From Actinacidiphila paucisporea (GTDB lineage: Bacteria; Actinomycetota; Actinomycetes; Streptomycetales; Streptomycetaceae), in the NCBI RefSeq assembly GCF_900142575.1, contig NZ_FRBI01000002.1, positions 124,001 through 188,000 on the forward strand: a DNA stretch of 64,000 bases, read 5' to 3'. A program made the position numbers and the translations under genes. This document shows, piece after piece, positions 62,726 to 64,000 of the stretch; positions within the stretch are counted from its first letter, which is position 1; the number at the start of each line of letters is the position of its first letter. The notes under the pieces are model-generated. The model had not been told where the DNA came from. It searched no databases and saw only the letters and a program-made list of their open reading frames with translations.

Positions 62726-63247
62726 ATGGCCGGTCATGACTTCCCCGAGCCCGCCGATCGCAGGCCGCTCGCCGAATCGGCGGCACTGCCCGAGCAGGCC
62801 CCAGCCCTGAGCCACGCCTGTGATCCCGCCTTTCGGCACGGCGTCGTGGTGGGCTTCGACGGTTCCGTTTCCAGCGAGCGCGCGCTGTCGTACGCCATCG
62901 GTATGGCACGCAGGACGCATTCCGCGCTGATCATCGTGCATGTCGCCAACCGGCTGCCGGCCACCGTGTGGGCGGGCTGCGAGCCGCCCGTCTTCGTCGA
63001 CGTCCCCGACCACCGCACCGAGGTCCTCGGACTGGAGCTGGCCTGCGCCGACCACCTCGCCGAGATCTCCTGGGTGCTGGTCGAGCGCGGCGGCGACATC
63101 TGCCACGAGCTGGAGGAGGTCGGCCGGGAGTACGAGGCCGACGCGATCGTCGTCGGCGGCACGCACGGGCTGGCCGGGCGGATCTTCGGCTCGGTCGCCG
63201 GACGGCTGGCCCGGCGGGCGCAGCGGCCGGTGGTGGTCATCCCGTAG
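62726..63247 (+). CDS. Universal stress protein (UspA family)
   Basis: A 173-residue single-domain Usp. The first 40 residues are variable. The fold begins VVVGFDGSVSSERALSYAIGMARRTHSALIIVHVANR and ends with the nucleotide-binding pattern DAIVVGGTHGLAGRIFGSVAGRLARRAQRPVVVIP (G-2x-G-9x-G-S/T type), so it probably binds ATP. Usp proteins respond to hypoxia and other stresses. The ATG at 62726 gives an N-terminus with no clear Shine-Dalgarno; an internal GTG near VVVGFDG is possible. Divergent from adpA and convergent with glmS. Confidence 0.88.
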   Translation: MAGHDFPEPADRRPLAESAALPEQAPALSHACDPAFRHGVVVGFDGSVSSERALSYAIGMARRTHSALIIVHVANRLPATVWAGCEPPVFVDVPDHRTEVLGLELACADHLAEISWVLVERGGDICHELEEVGREYEADAIVVGGTHGLAGRIFGSVAGRLARRAQRPVVVIP

Positions 63248-63260
63248 CACCGCACGACGC

Positions 63261-63297
63261 ACGGGTGGGGCCGGTCCGAGCGACCGGCCCCACCCGT
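63261..63297. terminator. 16-base perfect terminator hairpin
   Basis: ACGGGTGGGGCCGGTC (63261-63276) pairs perfectly with 63282-63297 around CGAGC. It serves both the stress protein gene and the convergent glmS. Confidence 0.88.
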
Positions 63298-63343
63298 ATG
63301 CGTACGCGCGCGTGGCGTGCGGACGGCTGCCCCGCCGTGGCGG

Positions 63344-64000
63344 CTACTCCACCGTGACGGACTTCGCCAGGTTGCGCGGCTTGTCGATGTCCCGGCCCAG
63401 CGCCAGCGCCGTGTGGTAGGCGAAGAGCTGGAGCGGGATGCCCATCAGGATCGGGTCCAGCTCGTCCTCGTTCTTCGGCACCAGGATGGTGTGGTCGGCC
63501 TTCTCCTGCTCCTGGTGCGCGACCGCCAGGATCCGGCCGCTGCGGGCCTTGATCTCCTCCAGCGCCGCGCGGTTCTTCTCCAGCAGGTCGTCGTCGGGGA
63601 TGATCGCGACGGTCGGCATCGACGGGTCGATCAGCGCCAGCGGCCCGTGCTTCAGCTCCGAGGCCGGGTAGGCCTCGGCGTGGATGTAGCTGACCTCCTT
63701 GAGCTTCAGCGAGGCCTCGCGGGCCACCGGGTAGCCCCGGACCCGGCCGATGAAGAGCATCGAACGGGCGTCCGCGTAGGCCTTCGCCAGCTGCTTGATC
63801 TCCGGCTCGGTCTTGAGGATCTCCTCGATCTGGGCCGGCAGCCTGCGCAGCCCCTCGATGATCCGCTTGCCGTCGGTCACCGACAGGTCCCGCACCCGGC
63901 CCAGGTGCAGCGCCAGAAGCGCGAAGGCGACCACGGTGTTGGTGAAGCACTTGGTGGACACCACGCACACCTCGGGCCCGGCGTGCACGTAGGTGCCGCC
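63344..64000 (-). CDS. glmS: Glutamine-fructose-6-phosphate aminotransferase, C-terminal part
   Basis: The 3' portion of a GlmS gene; the visible 218 codons run off the right edge of the window, so the N-terminal glutaminase domain is outside. Visible are the isomerase (SIS) domains: STKCFTNTVVAFALLALHLG, MLFIGRVRGYPVAREASLKLKEVSYIHAEAYPASELKHGPLALI (the fructose-6-phosphate site) and the C-terminal PKNLAKSVTVE signature (here PRNLAKSVTVE). GlmS makes glucosamine-6-phosphate for peptidoglycan. A glmS copy next to the adpA locus is a known Streptomyces arrangement. Apparently intact where visible. Confidence 0.95.
   Translation of the reverse strand, partial: GGTYVHAGPEVCVVSTKCFTNTVVAFALLALHLGRVRDLSVTDGKRIIEGLRRLPAQIEEILKTEPEIKQLAKAYADARSMLFIGRVRGYPVAREASLKLKEVSYIHAEAYPASELKHGPLALIDPSMPTVAIIPDDDLLEKNRAALEEIKARSGRILAVAHQEQEKADHTILVPKNEDELDPILMGIPLQLFAYHTALALGRDIDKPRNLAKSVTVE

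Noticed and set aside
62299-62739. A 146-codon plus-strand frame and a 147-codon minus-strand frame upstream of adpA
   Set aside because: Cys/Arg/Trp-scattered composition, mutual overlap, no ribosome binding site, and position in the known long adpA upstream region.

Overview
The window is very GC-rich DNA with strong third-position GC bias and many GTG starts, and almost every gene has a Streptomyces-type family assignment. The right end carries glmS-like, adpA (with a single TTA leucine codon), orn and tRNA-His. The centre carries a cebR/cebEFG/bglC cellulose locus. Together these point to the chromosome of a Streptomyces or a close member of Streptomycetaceae. No integrase, transposase, phage structural gene or CRISPR array was seen.

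Layout. 0-5.8 kb: a fumarylacetoacetate-hydrolase-family enzyme, a divergent oxidoreductase operon/ROK regulator pair around a clear palindromic operator, a DasR-like GntR regulator and a NagD-like phosphatase. 5.9-15.1 kb: a surface protein plus class F sortase, a GAF-ANTAR regulator, a two-module FAD/Fe-S oxidoreductase, a membrane PP2C phosphatase, an M1 peptidase and a pentapeptide-repeat protein. 15.2-24.3 kb: tRNA-Lys, an IclR regulator, a luciferase-like oxidoreductase, a GH18 chitinase whose promoter carries the direct repeats typical of chitinase promoters, a PAS-GGDEF-EAL protein and two tandem secreted metalloproteases. 24.3-27.5 kb: OsmC, histidine phosphatase, TetR and PAP2. 27.6-33.5 kb: a three-gene set (Fe-S RecB-family nuclease, unknown protein, SF1 helicase) whose order resembles the domain order of Dna2, then two small conserved-looking genes and a second identical tRNA-Lys. 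33.6-43.2 kb: an MprF-like lysyltransferase, an alpha/beta hydrolase, a TPR regulator, a methyltransferase-like protein and a two-component system.

43.3-58.5 kb is a polysaccharide-degradation cluster: a CBM2-GH18 chitinase, the bglC-cebG-cebF-cebE transport operon with divergent cebR, a discoidin-GH64 beta-1,3-glucanase, a CBM2-GH5 cellulase and a CBM2-GH48 cellulase. Six copies or near-copies of the CebR palindrome (consensus TGGGAGCGCTCCCA) lie in this stretch, in front of cebE, cebR, GH64, GH5 and GH48 and once in a convergent gap. The likely logic is that secreted enzymes make cello-oligosaccharides, CebEFG imports them, BglC cleaves them, and the sugar releases CebR from all these promoters.

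58.5-64 kb holds a peptidoglycan amidase, tRNA-His, orn, adpA with a long upstream region, a universal stress protein and the 3' part of glmS. Several gaps contain dispersed GC-rich inverted repeats (about 7.2-7.5, 28.8-29.2 and 36.0-36.2 kb) and short tandem repeats.
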